Below are positions 14,216-26,541 of a stretch of DNA of 64,000 nt, piece by piece. The stretch is from Oscarella lobularis (taxonomy: Eukaryota; Porifera; Homoscleromorpha; Homosclerophorida; Oscarellidae). The stretch covers positions 1,054,001 through 1,118,000 of the forward strand of contig NC_089184.1 in NCBI RefSeq assembly GCF_947507565.1, in the 5' to 3' direction. Every line of letters starts with the position of its first letter. Position 1 is the stretch's first letter. Position numbers and translations under genes: made by a program. The notes beneath the pieces were generated by a model. That model had not been told where the DNA came from, ran no database searches, and saw nothing but the letters and a program-made list of their open reading frames with translations.

Positions 14216-16571
14216 TCAGCCAAACTGAATTCCCTGAGCTAACGGGAGGTCCTTTCCGTAGTTGATTGTGCTACATATGCGAGAACAGTGCTATACCTCC
14301 GTCCCTGGGTCAAACAAACCCCCTTACCACGTAGATCGCCGCATGTACTGTTTCCATGCGTCGCTGCCGGATTCTCTGCCGCCACCAGAGTGCTTTTCTC
14401 CGCCTGGTCAGAGAGAACGCACGTCAGTGAAACAAAGCGTTGTCTCGAGGGAGTTGCTAACCGAAGGCTCCACCTATCTCGGCTCCGCTTGTAGGGATGT
14501 TCACGTTCACAATACCGCAGTCGGAGCCACGAGGACTGTGAAGTCAAACGCTTAGAAAATACGACACTACTGATGCGAGGACACGCGTACCCAAGCCAGC
14601 GAAATATCTGGCCAACGTCTTTCGTAAAGAGACTGCTCGTGAGTCCCTGGTCGACTTCGCAATTCCATTCGATTGCTTCTTCAAGATCCTGAATATTAGC
14701 GAAAAAGGATGATTAGAAATTGCACGTAACAGATCAAAGCAATTTCACCTTGAATTTCAAAACGTAAAGTATGGGAACAAACGTCTCTCTCTGAACCATA
14801 GGATGACCGTGATCCAAACCGGTAACGATCGTCGGCTCAACGTAAAATCCAGGTCTATCTATCACCTAGAACACACGTGACAGCGCACTTTTTTAATCAA
14901 AAATCGATTCCTTTACCTTTCCACCGTATTCAACTTTGCCGCCTGACTGTTTTGCTTCGTCGATAGTCTTCACAAACGCGTCGACGGCTTCTTTTGAGTG
15001 CAACGGCCCGTAGAGCGTTCCCTCGTCGATCGGGTCCCCAATCCTCACTTGACCGTAAGCGTTTTTCAATTGACGAACCACTTCGTCGTAGACACTTTCG
15101 TGGAGAATCTTATGGGTGAGGGAAAATCAGATCTATAAGCAAAGCCTCGCGCCAAAAATTCAAACCAATCGTCTGGTTGTCGTGCAGCGTTGACCAGCCG
15201 TTCCCACAGCCGCAAAAAGAACGGACGGGACGACGAGATCCAGATCAGCATCGTCATTGACTAGGAGTACAAAAAAATTACCAAAAATTTTTGAATAGAA
15301 AAGTCTCCCTCCCTCTAACCAATAATTGCATTGTTGCCACCCAGTTCAAGTAGCGACTTTCCAAATCGCTTCTGAACCTCGACGCCAACTTCGTTTCCGA
15401 CCTTCGTACTTCCCGTAAAAGAGAGCAAGTCGATTCGCTTGTCCTTTGACATTGCCTGCCTAGAAACGGTTCAAGAGCTCAAGAGCCCAAAGCAACGTTT
15501 ATTGACTCTATACCCTATAGACGCTCCCCCACACAGAGAACTGCACACTGCAGGAGATATATCATTGGCTTTGAAAACGCTCTCCATAATCCTTCGAGAT
15601 GACGTCGTATTAGCGAAAAAACTAATTGGATGCAATCTGACCTCGTTATGGCAACGGATACAAGCGGCACACTGGGAGCTCCTTTCCACAGGCAGCTATT
15701 GCCGCACACAAGAGCTAGGCTATTGTTCCAGCCATACACTGCAATAGGAAAATTAAAGGCTGTTATGATTCCAACGATCCCCAAAGGATTCCACTGCTCA
15801 AGCAAAGCGTGACCGGGCCCTAGAAGGCGATATATGAGAAAGAGTATGCAGAATGTGAATGATTTACTTTCTGAAGGCAAGACTTTTCCTGCGAACATGC
15901 GAGAGAGTCCAACTGCGTAGTCGCACATATCAATGTACTCCTGCACTTCTCCCACTCCTTCAGGAAATATCTTTCCGACCTCCAGTGACAGCTAACGAAC
16001 AGGAGGAAATATTATTTCTGAAAGAAAATTTTTGACCTATACTCTTTACTAGTTTCCCAAGAAGATCTCTCTTTTCTCGAAGTGCCTGTCCAATTTGCCT
16101 GACAATTTCACCTCGCTTGGGACCAGGCACCTATCAACAAATTGACTATGTATCACCGTGGATCATCTGCTGCGTTTCTTTCCTGACCATCATCCACTCT
16201 TTGGACGCCAATTGCGCAGCTACAACCGCTCGTTCATAATCCTTACTATCCGCCTGGAAAACACGTCAGAGTCACTTAGTGGAGCGCTGTCTACCGAAGG
16301 GGAACCCGTACCTGAGTTACGCGAGCTATAGGCTCGCCGTTTGCAGGACAGAATGAGGTGATAGCCTAATTTTTTTCCTATTCCAGCGTTGCTTGATTAT
16401 TTTCAGGCGACTAACCTCTCCGTTGCCTCCCCATGTCCCCGTAAAGACTCCTGGATTATCTCGAGCGAGGCCCAGCTCTTTCAGCCATCCATACTTCGGG
16501 TTTTCGATAAGGTAAGACGACAAGGCGCGCCATCGAGTCGAGTTGAAGCGAGAAAACGCTTGTCGATACAT
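14216..16571 (-). CDS. ALDH7A1: Alpha-aminoadipic semialdehyde dehydrogenase (antiquitin)
   Basis: NAD-dependent aldehyde dehydrogenase of lysine degradation, oxidising alpha-aminoadipic semialdehyde. The N-terminus reads [19 protein letters not shown] then GTWGGNGE, diagnostic of the ALDH7 family. Later segments include [29 protein letters not shown], the catalytic cysteine in [13 protein letters not shown] (about 15190), [14 protein letters not shown], and near the end [20 protein letters not shown] joined to [20 protein letters not shown] and [17 protein letters not shown] before the stop. Length is full, about 510 residues. A short N-terminal stretch rich in Arg/Ser ([17 protein letters not shown]) could be a mitochondrial presequence. 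The gene is convergent with the plus-strand mini-gene. Confidence 0.95.
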
Positions 16572-17598
16572 TTTTGCAGGGGCGCACGCGAGTCGGACGT
16601 GACGTTTGGCGACGTCACCGCAACTAATTAGCCACGTGATCCCGCTAAACCAATGATGGCGTTTGCTGACTCGGCGGGCCGTTCAAAGGCATCGCGCAGC
16701 ACCGATTTCCTTCAGTTGCGGCCGAGGGTGGATGCGTCGTGGATCTCTGCGTCGTTTTCCTTGACGGATTGGCTCGGGGGAAGACAAAAGGCAAGTCCTG
16801 GATCGTCGGATCGGCGTGGCCCACGGGTAATTCCGTGCCGGAGCCCCTAGGCAGGGCGATGGGGGGCTTATGCCTCGGTTTACGCACTGGGATTTAACGA
16901 TCGCTAAAGTCTTATTGTTGCCAATAAGCACGGCTCACGTTAGGCACGAGTGAGCACGGCTTAGAGGGGGTGTTCAACCATGGCCTGGTTGCCGGCACTT
17001 TTCTCACCCGATGGCACGATTAGACCGAGGATGATCTGGCCCAGGAGAATTCGATTCGGGCATTGCACTGCCTTTCCTGTCGACTCCTACAAACAGTAGT
17101 CAACCGCTCTCCACCTCCACAAGTCCCGGTTCTTCTCATGGAACATGTACCGAAGGATTTGATACCAGCGCGCCGGGGTTTCGGTACAGGGGCCGACTCT
17201 CATCCAGGCGGGTACTGCTTGGGGTGGCTGAGGACGTCGCGACTCGCCCTAAATTTTTGGAACGGGTGGTCATCGCTTTGCGGTGGCTGCCTTGAGCTAC
17301 GAAGCGTCCGAACCTCCTCGCGGTGTAGCTTGGGTTAACGCTAATACGGACGCACATAAAAAGGTACGTACGAAGACAGATTGGCAGAATACTAACTTCT
17401 TTTTTACGTAGGCAGAATGGCTATTCTTCACGCCTTAGCGGCGAACAAAGCGACTGAATTTTTGATGCCGAGGAAAAAAGAATACCGTGAATATAACGAT
17501 GTTGACGAACGTTGAAACTTTCCTTTTTTTGCACGAGAGTTTAGTCTTTATTTATTTATTATATACAAGCATGCAAACGTTTCTTTTCTTTTTTTCCA
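16572..17598. other. GC-rich intergenic block without a convincing gene
   Basis: It lies between the ALDH7A1 start and the PIK3C3 stop. The part from about 16650 to 17340 is clearly GC-richer than the neighbouring AT-rich flanks and has open frames on both strands (16653-16850 plus, 16683-16931 minus, 17136-17357 minus), but none gives a domain I know or links to other exons. I looked for snRNA, SRP RNA, RNase P and rRNA signatures and found none. A degraded transposable element is possible. Confidence 0.4.
17547..17560 (-). terminator. Overlapping AATAAA signals for PIK3C3
   Basis: Minus-strand AATAAATAAATAAA about 40-50 nt after the PIK3C3 stop gives three overlapping polyadenylation hexamers. 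Confidence 0.65.
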
Positions 17599-20500
17599 TT
17601 ATTTCCGCCAATACTATGTAGAAAAGAATAAAGATTGATCTCCTTTTGGGTTTATAAACTACCTGAGCCCACTTGTGAATTCTCTCCACCATAACAGCAA
17701 ACATGGCATTGACGCTTTCATCGATCAAAGACTGAAAAAATTGGATAGCTTGCTCCTCAGACAAATCCAAACAAAATTTATCCTGCACCTGACGTAACAG
17801 CAATGAATGATTGTTCTCAAAAAATCTAGCAAATCAGACCCTACTTTCTTTACAGCCTTGTCAGGTTCAATAGCAATATCTTGCACATTTGTGTGCACCA
17901 TCAGAGAAAATAAATTGAGAAAGAGATTGGCAGACCTGTACAGAGAGACTATTATTATTTCAGGTTGATCTATTTCATGTGTATTGCACCTTCTTAGTAT
18001 GAGAAAAGCGTTGAAGCAGTGCTCACGAAAACGCTTGAAATCCTGACTCGCTTGACCACCCATCGCTTCCACCTTTTCTCGGAATACCGTCTAGGATTAT
18101 TGAAGAGAAAAGTAATGAACTTGCCATTTCTTTGCAGAGTTTCATTGGAGGGGGAAGTGGCTTCGGATCTCGACCAAGAATATATCCAAAATCAATGTGA
18201 AATAAACGACCTAAATTGCAGAAATAGAAATACAGTTTCAAACGAAGGCCATTGACTCACCATCAGAAACGAGTAAAAGATTATCCAGATGTCTGTCTCC
18301 GATGCCCAATAAGTACGTTATTACACAGTATCCAGCTAAAGTACAAACTTGAAAGACTTAACAAACGCCATTTTTTCTTCTCACCACAACTTTTGACGTA
18401 TGTGTCCATTACCTCTTGAGCAATTCCGTGAGAAGTCACTTCACTGGGAGCACACTTTCGAAAATAATCCTGCGAAGCGAAAAAAACAGTTATGCGCTAG
18501 AAAGCAACAGGCAGTTTCTTCACCTGAATTGTGCCCCATTTGGCCAGTACTTCGGCAACAGCGTGAACATTGGGCACGCACTCAATAAATCCTGCAATAG
18601 CAACGACTGAGTCACAGGATGAAAAACAATGCTTTTTACCATTGCTTGTACTGGTTGCCAAAGCTCTGTATGGCGTCAATTTCAAGTCTAAATTTTCACG
18701 TCTGAGCAGCTAGGTAAGAGAAGTGAAAAACTCACAGAAAAGCACACTCCATAGCCACTAACTAACCTTGTCCATTAGTTTTAGGACTTGAAGAATTAAT
18801 TGATCCTGACGTAGATCATCGCCATTTTTGAAAATAACCTATAGAAGGCGAAACTTCAGACAGATGAACAAGTAGCAGACTGTCTCTATCTCTACATCAT
18901 ATTTTTCATTCTTATCCGTTCGAAACGAAATTTTTATAGGCATCAAGGCGCTCTTGAAAACGTGAGCTTCCTCTACAAAGTAGCAAAAGACGCATACACA
19001 AGCAGTCCATCCGTTCCTGTGACCTCACCTGCGATTATTCCTGTAACCTTTACTTCTGGATCGACGGGCAAAGGAAGTGGATCAAAAGACTTCAGAGCTT
19101 CGACATCTAGCAGAGATTTGAGCATCTCGATCTAATAGAAATCCCCACCTATAACAAAAGTAAACTTTTCCTCAACAAACCCTTTTAGGCCGGCTTTCTC
19201 GCGACGTCGATAGCTTGCGAGCGATGCCCACTAGTTGATCGACGAGATTGCGCTGTCGTTTGATCATGATTCGATACTTGTGACTCTCTTGATTGCCCTG
19301 AATTAGAGAACCCTTCGTTTCCCCCGGTCTATGAATAAGTCCCCTCTTGCCTCTTTCAACGCCAAGAGAAGATTCTTCGAAAGCAAAAGGTACTTCTCCG
19401 CAACTTTCCGGTCTTCGTTGTCGCATTCCACTTGAACGTACCTATCCAAACGCGCGTGCAAATCCAGAAAAATCGCAGCGTACATCCATACCAATAGAGA
19501 TAGTTTGCAATAAGCCTATCAGAACACGCTCTTGATACCAAAAATGGCCCGAGTTTGGCCGTCTAAAGGCAGACCATTTTAGACCTTATCTATAGAGTGC
19601 ATGCATAATATTCCGTCATGCAATCATTTAATTATATCAGAACCAAAGGCCCTTATTTTTGATACTACATCCCCCCCTTGCCTCTTCTTCGCGTAAAGAC
19701 GGGTAGCTTGATTCTTGCGGCTCTTCGAGAAGTGCGACGCCGAGAGGATCGCTTCCCGTCGGCACTGCTCTCTCTTCGCCGTCGCCATAGTGAGCCGTAG
19801 ACGCCTTGGCGGACATCGGTTCGTCTTCGAGTTCCTCGTATCGCAGCGCCGCGACCAGTTGAAGCAAATAGAGTAAAAGATCCTGCTCCCCCGGCTCCCT
19901 TTGAATACGTACCCAAAAAATAATTAATCTTCTTCTGTACCTCGTTTGATGCTTGAGCTAATCGAGAAACGCCGTACTGCCGAACACAGGTCTGTTCAAA
20001 TTGACTGGAGAACAATTCCAAAGCGTCTTCGACGTCCATTGGCTCCCAGACGTCAATCATTTTTATTGCCTTGAAGACACAGTAAATACTATACGAGTCT
20101 ATTGCCTATATTACCTCTTCGGCTTCCTGCTTCGTTTCCCACTGAACGCACTTGAGAAACTTCGTCAGAGCCTGCTCCCAAATAAGCGCCCTAGACTTAT
20201 CAAAATAACGAAAACTCGCCTTTTGATGAAGAGACAGATAGTATCTAAATTTCCAAACGTAATCCTGTTCGTCAGAAGAGAGCGTTTGCGTCGACGGATA
20301 CTTCATTAAAGCCTAGAAAAAGAAAAAAACGTAAAAGGACGTGTACAAACTTTCAATTCAATAAAACTTACATTGAGCAAATCTCTAACCATAGAATTAG
20401 GCTTCAGTTCCTTCGCAACGGGTCCATGACGCAAACTGCGAGTCAACTTATGGTGTTTATTTTCGACGACATTCTCCTACAGGATATATGCAAGTCGATT

Positions 20501-21763
20501 GAGTAATGAACCCACGACTCCTTTGTTACTCTAAATATATCCGGATCTGGTACGGGAATGATTTCGCGCTTCTCCTGAATGGTGTCTTGGAGAACGTCGC
20601 CATTCTAACGACAGGTAAGCACGTCGCGATTTCTTCCCACAGTCCCAAACGCCTCACTTGTTCGTAAAACACAACCGTGTAGTCGATTTGGTCTGAACGG
20701 AATTCCGGAAATTCGACGACGAGGAAAAAGTTTTTTGCATTTTGTTTACTCTTCTACTCGTACAAAAACCAAAGTGCGCGGCTAAATTATCGCTAAAAAA
20801 GACGATTTGGCTCACCTCTTTCTCTTCTTCGATCTTGCAAGTCGTACGTCTATCGAGCCAATCCATTTCCACCAATCTTCCTTTCAAATATTTCTTTTCC
20901 AGCTGAAGCAATAAGAGTCCTTGTCTGAGTCAAAATATGATTCCATATGTTTACCTTCAAAAATCTTTCTAGCTTCTCTGCAACTGTCCGATCGACTTCA
21001 CCAGACGTCTGCAACCCGAACAAACTTCCGTTTTCCGGGTGCACAACGAGATGATAAACGCCACATCGCAAAACCCTGTACGACATCCCAACTATTATCT
21101 CTTCCACCCAAAGCCTTTGCATACCCATCTTCATCAAACAGAGGAATTTTGGCAGTGCCAACTTTCAAACTCTTTCCGGCGCTGTAAACGTCATATACAG
21201 AAAATACGATCTTGAAAGAAGAGAAATAAAATATTGACAATTCAGAGCGCACGGAGAGAGATTACCTGTGCTCTAAAAGGAATGTCCTTGTACTTGATAG
21301 GCATTGAAATCCATTCATTCCAACTGAATTAGATAGAGCCTTTAGTTTTTCTGAGACCCGCCTGTCTTGTCTTTTATATACCTCCAACCGGTCGAAAAGG
21401 GCTTGAAAGAAGTCTGCATTGGAAGTGAAATGAGCTCTTCTTGTCCATCGCTGTTTACGTTGACGACTTGACAGAGAACGAAGAGATTCGGACACGAGCT
21501 GGTGGACAGCAGTTCGAGAACGTTTTTTCGGTCGACGACGAGCATTTCTCTTACCTTTTCCAGAAGCCGGAAAACTTCAGTTCGGGATTATCGAGAATCG
21601 CCTGAAAGTTCGTCTTCTCTTGCTTGCCTTCGAGCGTGCCTCTATAAAAGCGAGGTCGCGCCTTTGCAGAACGACTCGCGCGACTGCCATACACTTTCAA
21701 TCGAAGGTTCAGATCGATGTCGCAGCTGTAAATGTACGAAAAGCGGTCAGATTGGGCGAACAT
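17599..21763 (-). CDS. PIK3C3: Phosphatidylinositol 3-kinase catalytic subunit type 3 (VPS34)
   Basis: Class III PI3-kinase making PI3P on endosomes and autophagosomes. The N-terminal C2 domain begins [19 protein letters not shown] (about 21740). The helical PIK domain includes [17 protein letters not shown] and [11 protein letters not shown] (about 20150), followed by [14 protein letters not shown]. The kinase lobe has [16 protein letters not shown], a divergent DRHLDNL-type loop region, and the activation segment [19 protein letters not shown] (about 18190). It ends [22 protein letters not shown] spliced to YWRK and stop, matching the conserved C-terminus needed for lipid kinase activity. 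Length is near the usual 880-900 residues over many short exons. Compared with vertebrate proteins, the C2 insert is rich in Ala/Arg/Ser ([12 protein letters not shown]). Confidence 0.96.
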
Positions 21764-21980
21764 GGCTTAAAACTGTGACGTCGTCAAAACGCATCCGGGA
21801 TCTCCTGATAAAAAACAAGTTGCAACGTCGAAAATTCGTCTAGTCGAATGCTGAAAGCAGTCAGATTGAGCGCGCACGGTCGAGACTTGAGGCGCAAAAA
21901 CAATAACATCACTTCAAACACAAATGGAAATCCGGGAACCCCCATAGCCATAGCGAAAGTCGCCAACGGTACCGTGTTGA
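21764..21980. promoter_or_regulatory. Putative shared promoter, PIK3C3 / FAM72
   Basis: A 217-bp gap between divergent start codons with no other gene. It contains GTGACGTCGTCA near 21775, which includes a CRE/ATF-like TGACGTCG core. Confidence 0.4.
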
Positions 21981-22604
21981 ATGTCCTCGACCGAATACTG
22001 CGGTCTGTCGAGTTCCTTCAAGGATAGACCTGTCGTCTGTCTTTTCTGCAACTGCTGCACCAGCTGCATTTGCGATCGGGGAGTTCGAGCGCGGCTCGTT
22101 GCGAAAGCGGACGCGAACGAGGAGTATTTCTCCACCGATCTTCCGTCGGGCGCTCGCCTGCGTCTCGTCAATGCCGAATACGTAACGGGAAATTGCCTGT
22201 GTCGATTGAGAGACGTGGCATGCCAGGCTTGGTGAGAAAAACAGTGCAGACTCGGTCCCTCGAGTTTTAGTGACGTAAACGTTTTCTGGCAATCCCCTAA
22301 TCATATTTCGATATTAGTCTGCGGTTAGATCGGTCCAAAAATGTTGTTTACCTGTTTTTTTAGTGGAAGTATTGTTGGTTATCACGTGCTGAAGGCGTGC
22401 CGTCCGTGCCTGCGAGCGTCGCACAACGGTCACTATTGGATCTTTAAGCCCGGCGCGGTTTACGCTCAAGAACGACTCGTCTACGAGGGAGACCGCGGCG
22501 TTGACGTGATGTCTTGGAGGATCATCCTTGGCCAAGACGCTACCAGGTCTGACAAAGACGTCAGTGACGACGACGATGACGACTATGCTGGCTGGTGTAG
22601 ATAG
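21981..22604 (+). CDS. FAM72: FAM72 family protein
   Basis: Two exons, 21981-22231 and 22364-22604, joined at a GTGAGA donor and a strong polypyrimidine acceptor (CTGTTTTTTTAG). The product starts MSSTEYCGLSSSFKDRPV and continues with CLFCNCC, EEYFSTDLPSG, LCRLRDVACQA, then across the join CGSIVGYHVLKACRPCL, NGHYWIFKPGAVY and an acidic tail ending YAGWCR. This order of cysteine pairs and the VGYH, NGH(F/Y)W and AVY motifs match vertebrate FAM72 (about 149 residues; here about 163). Known: FAM72 is linked to cell-cycle and neural progenitor proliferation, and mammalian FAM72A to turnover of the uracil glycosylase UNG2. The CxxC pairs suggest zinc binding. A long antisense frame here is a shadow. 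Confidence 0.85.
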
Positions 22605-22953
22605 TAGTTTTTCGTAGAGACATATCTTATTTGAATAAGCATTCACTTCTTTCTCTATTAAAGATTAATCAATCACTGGTAAAGTACATCTTTTTGAGCT
22701 CGACTCACTTATAATATAATTAAAGTAGCTCTTGAGCCAACCCATCTCTCTCCGTCCACGGATGACTAGATGTTAAAGAACAAGACTCTCTTCTCAGGGT
22801 ATACATAGCTGTGGAGATCCAGGCCCTTCGTGCAAAGGACCTGGATTAATCTACTCGCTAAAGGGACCCGCTCCGCAGATGACACATCTATAATAGAGAC
22901 ATAGTTACACTGTTCTGTTCTCACACGACAAAACAGTTTCGTTAGAAGCGTCG

Positions 22954-24650
22954 TCACTTGGGCCCCAACATATCCTCCGGCCTGACCCACGCGTCAAACT
23001 GCTCCGCGGACATGTGACCGAGAGCGAGGGCCGCCTCTTTCAGCGTCGTTCCCTCGGCGTGCGCTTTCTTGGCAATCGCCGCCGCCTTGTCGTAGCCGAT
23101 ATGGGGATTGAGCGCCGTGACAAGCATCAACGATTCATTCAAAATCTTTCCAATTCGCGACTCGTTCGCCTCGACGCCCGCAACGCAATTCGTCGTGAAC
23201 GACACGCACGCGTCGCCGACGAGCCGCGCCGATCTCAAAACATTCGAAACAATCATCGGCTTAAAGACGTTCAACTCGAAATGCCCGTTCGACGCTCCAA
23301 CGGACACGGCCACCTGATTCCCCATTACCTGCGCGGCGACCATGGTAACGGCTTCGCATTGAGTCGGATTCACTTTACCCGGCATAATGCTGCTGCCGGG
23401 CTCGTTCGCCGGAAGCATCAGTTCGCCGATACCGCATCGAGGACCGGAGCCGAGCAATCGCAAGTCGTTGGCGATTTTCATGAGACTGCACGCGGTCGCG
23501 TTCAAAGCGCCGTGCACTTCGACCATCGTGTCGTGAGCGGCGAGCGCCTCGAATTTGTTTGGAGCGCTCGCGAACGGAAGGCCGGTTAGTTCGGCGAGTT
23601 TTGTTGGGACTTTTTCGGCGAAACCGATGCGCGCATTGAGACCTGTTCCGACCGCCGTTCCGCCTATTGCGAGCTGATAGACGCGCGGGAGAGTTGCCTT
23701 GACGCGATCAATGGAATTCGCCATTTGGGCGACGTATCCGCTGAATTCTTGACCCAGCGACAAAGGAGTGGCATCCTAAAATAAGAAAAAAAAAACTATC
23801 CCTCGGTGCTCATTTTCCCCGAGAGCGCGGTTTCTTCCCTGTAAGTGGGTTCGACCTATTTTGATTATGTCCTTAAACTCCTTGGCTTTTCGATCGAGTT
23901 CGTCGTGAAGTGTCTGGAGACCCGGAAGCAGGCAGCTGTTGATTTCGAGAGCGACGGCAATGTGCATTGCCGTCGGAAACGTGTCGTTCGAACTCTGGCC
24001 CATGTTGACGTGATCGTTCGGATGAACGGGCGACTTGCTGCCAAGCGTTCCGCCGAGCATTTCAATAGCGCGATTGCTGAGGACTTCGTTGACGTTCATG
24101 TTCGATTGGGTGCCCGAACCCGTTTGCCATATCACAAGTGGAAAGTGATCGTCGAGTTTACCGGAAACAACCTATGATTGAATATATGACAAGAATTAGA
24201 ATTTACAGATCAAATATATTGTGTGTGAATCTCCCACACAGAACTGACCTCTTGTGCTGCCTTGCCTATAGCCGAGGCTATTTTTGTGTCTAAGCCGTAT
24301 TCGGTATTGACTTCGGCCGCTGCTTGTTTTAGTAGACCAAATGCATGGATCACCTGAATCTGAAGCGGAGCTAATGGAAACGTGGGTCTAATTCTCTTGG
24401 TTCGCCTTTCTTACTGGCATTTTTTCGCTGGGACCGCCAATTTTGAAGTTCTTGATCGACCTAGCCGTGTTCGCTCCATAGTATTTGTCGCTTGGAACGT
24501 CGATGGGGCCAAAACTATCGACTTCCGTGCGCATTCCTGAAGCCTAGAGTCCCGCCTTGAAACGAAGGACAAAACTACGACTTTAGATACCATTCTCGCT
24601 ATTGGATAACGAAAGGAAAACAAAAATCGCCCGGAACGAGCCGCAAACAT
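22954..24650 (-). CDS. FH: Fumarate hydratase, class II
   Basis: TCA-cycle enzyme interconverting fumarate and malate. The start at 24650 gives [20 protein letters not shown], an Arg/Ser/Phe-rich mitochondrial presequence. A 47-nt intron joins it in phase to [20 protein letters not shown] and YYGANTARS. Core motifs follow: [40 protein letters not shown], and the signature [15 protein letters not shown] (about 23385). It ends [14 protein letters not shown]. Length about 490 residues is normal. The internal ATG at 24534 could give a cytosolic form, as both locations are known for this enzyme. The final exon (22954-23763) is unusually long for this locus. The start is 79 bp from the divergent C4orf33 homologue. 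Confidence 0.97.
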
Positions 24651-24729
24651 CGAAAACTACACGTGGGTTAGCGTGCGTCGTCAGGCAAACACAGAGAGGG
24701 TGTAGTTTTGCGTTTCTGAAGTTCTCCAC
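24651..24729. promoter_or_regulatory. Putative bidirectional promoter, FH / C4orf33 homologue
   Basis: 79 bp between divergent start codons. The interval has no TATA box and must hold transcription starts for one or both genes. Confidence 0.45.
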
Positions 24730-25464
24730 ATGAAGCAGTTTACAATACGCTCGACGTGGGACAGCGATCCACTTGCCGACGGCCACCACACCGAAATAAC
24801 CGTAAAAGGCTTCGAAGGAGGCGTGGTTCTCGAAGTCGACGCTCCGTTTTACAATGATCCTCCTAGTCCAGACGTCGGTGCCGGCGAGAGGTGCTGGCAA
24901 TTGTGGGATTATGAAGTCGTCGAGGCCTTCTTTCTCGGCAAAGACGAGCAATACTTGGAAATTGAATTGTGCCCGTAAAGAGAGACTAAAAACGAGTTTA
25001 ATTAAAATAAAAAATAAGGATTTTTGTTTTTTTACCAGCCATGGTCAGTATTTGACGTTGGCACTTAGAGGCAAGAGAAACATAATAAAAGTGAGTGCCG
25101 ATGCATCTTTCAGCAATTCCTCCCATCTCTCTTGCACAGGATGATCTTTCTATTGAATTTTCAACGGAAAAACGTCACGAGAATCGGTGGAGAGGAACTG
25201 CGATTTTTCCAATGCATTACCTTCCTCCAGGCTTGTGCAAATTCAACGCTTATGCAATACACGGATCGGGTGGCAAACGACAGTACAAAGCTCTGTATCC
25301 GACGCCAAAGAACAAATTCGAAAATCCAGACTTGTAAGAAACGAGTATCTGAAAGCAAACGCAACCAATTCTCTTTCTTTAGCCACAGACTTGACTACTT
25401 CTCTCAAGTTGATTTTGCCAATGTAATCACTGGCACTACGGAGGCTGAAAGCAAACTTTGGTAA
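24730..25464 (+). CDS. UPF0462 family protein (C4orf33 homologue)
   Basis: Function unknown in the literature I know. Four exons encode MKQFTIRSTWDSDPLADG, LEVDAPFYNDPPSPD, WQLWDYEVVEAFFLGKDEQYLEIELCP, then HGQYLTLALRGKRNIIK, then WRGTAIFPMHYLPPG and FNAYAIHGSGGKRQYKALYP, and finally HRLDYFSQVDF with an end at ESKLW. The string WDYEVVEAFFL...QYLE.ELCPHGQ and the FN.(Y/F)AIHG motif are the hallmarks of the C4orf33/UPF0462 family. The family has a predicted beta-sandwich fold resembling carbohydrate-binding modules. Length about 190 residues is usual. Divergent from FH. Confidence 0.88.
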
Positions 25465-25584
25465 AATCTTTTTCATAGCAAACCGGGGTTTTTTATATTG
25501 CATTGATCTCGTAAATATCGCCGTACTACTATAGTACAATGCAGCTGTGACTGCCCACAAAGAGAAGGAATCCGTTTGGGATTC

Positions 25585-26406
25585 CTATAAAATGACGCAT
25601 GCACCTGTGTAGCAAAGACACTGGCACCTCTCCTCTGCAGGCTTAGGCGGAATCAAGTCCAAGTCTTCATCATCTGATACTTCATCAAGTCTACGGAGAA
25701 AACGGGTTGTGAGATTTTTAATTAAGAATGCATAGTCTAGACTCTAGATCTACCTGAAGCCATCCTTTAGGAGCTGCTGACTACACTGTCGAGTAACCTA
25801 ATACACGTGTAATGAAATATTTCCATTGTCGGTTTTTCCAACCTCAGAATCGACTTCATATTCGTTGTCACTGCCAAAACATAATTTCAAAAGTCACGAG
25901 AGAGAATAGATGGAGCCCGTGTACCTATCGCTGTCCCATGCTACGAGCGGTTGCTCATCGGGATTTTGAGACGATGACTTGCCCGGTATAGGTAACCTTC
26001 ATACAGAACGATTCAATGTCTCTATCGTGTGTGCGCGCGCGTGCTCTCCCAAGCACCTATCATGTGTTAATAGTGGTTTTCGTTTCAGATTCGAATCCTT
26101 GCAGGCTTTTCGCGATATATCACGTTGACGTTCTACGAAAATAAGGATTCGATCCCCCGGATCAACGTGGAGACGACGTTCGTGCGATTTTTGTGAAGCG
26201 AGCCGTTGGATACAACGCGCGCGCTTACCTATCTGCTTTTGCAGTCGCGACGGACCGCTCAGCGGCTTCAAACGGACTGGTCTGTCGACGGTGTTACCAT
26301 GCGTGGAGTTTTTCTCCTACGGACGCACTTTCAAAGCGACTCTTTCAACGAGAGATATATTACTTGCCTCAGAAACGTCTTTGAAACGCATAAATTCGGA
26401 CTCCAT
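25585..26406 (-). CDS. FAM219: FAM219-family protein
   Basis: Small predicted disordered protein of unknown function. The start at 26406 gives MESEFMRFKDVSE; a 51-nt GC-AG intron (26317-26367) joins this to EKNSTHGNTVDRPVRLKPL and LQKQIERQRDISRKACKDSN. Further exons give SSSQNPDEQPLVAWDSD, SDNEYEVDSE, and VTRQCSQQLLKDGFRLDEV followed by SDDEDLDLIPPKPAEERC and a Cys-rich end. The QxLLKDG(F/Y)RLDE(V/I) and DDEDLDLIPPK motifs are diagnostic of FAM219A/B, as is a PLVA(W/L)D stretch upstream and a cysteine-rich tail (CQCLCYTGACVIL). Tail cysteines may be lipidated; that is inference. Convergent with the C4orf33 homologue. Confidence 0.85.
26317..26367 (-). other. GC-AG intron in the FAM219 homologue
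   Basis: Donor GAG|GCAAGT matches the strong GC-AG consensus; acceptor CGTAG. The join is phase 0 and is the only one I found that supplies an ATG to the conserved second exon, whose frame is closed upstream by a stop. Confidence 0.65.
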
Positions 26407-26541
26407 CGTCCACTCTCGTAATGAGTCACCTTTTTGCTAGAGGCGCTAGCGTACTTTCTGTCTGCGCGCCCCGGATAGCCGCGTAGAAATGTGACCTCAT
26501 GCAAGCTCATGCTCCTCATGCATATCTATTGACTAACATCA

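Noticed and set aside
21784-22646. Minus-strand frames (131 and 110 residues) suggesting a gene between PIK3C3 and FH
   Set aside because: The plus strand gives FAM72 with a convincing splice; the minus frames are shadows.
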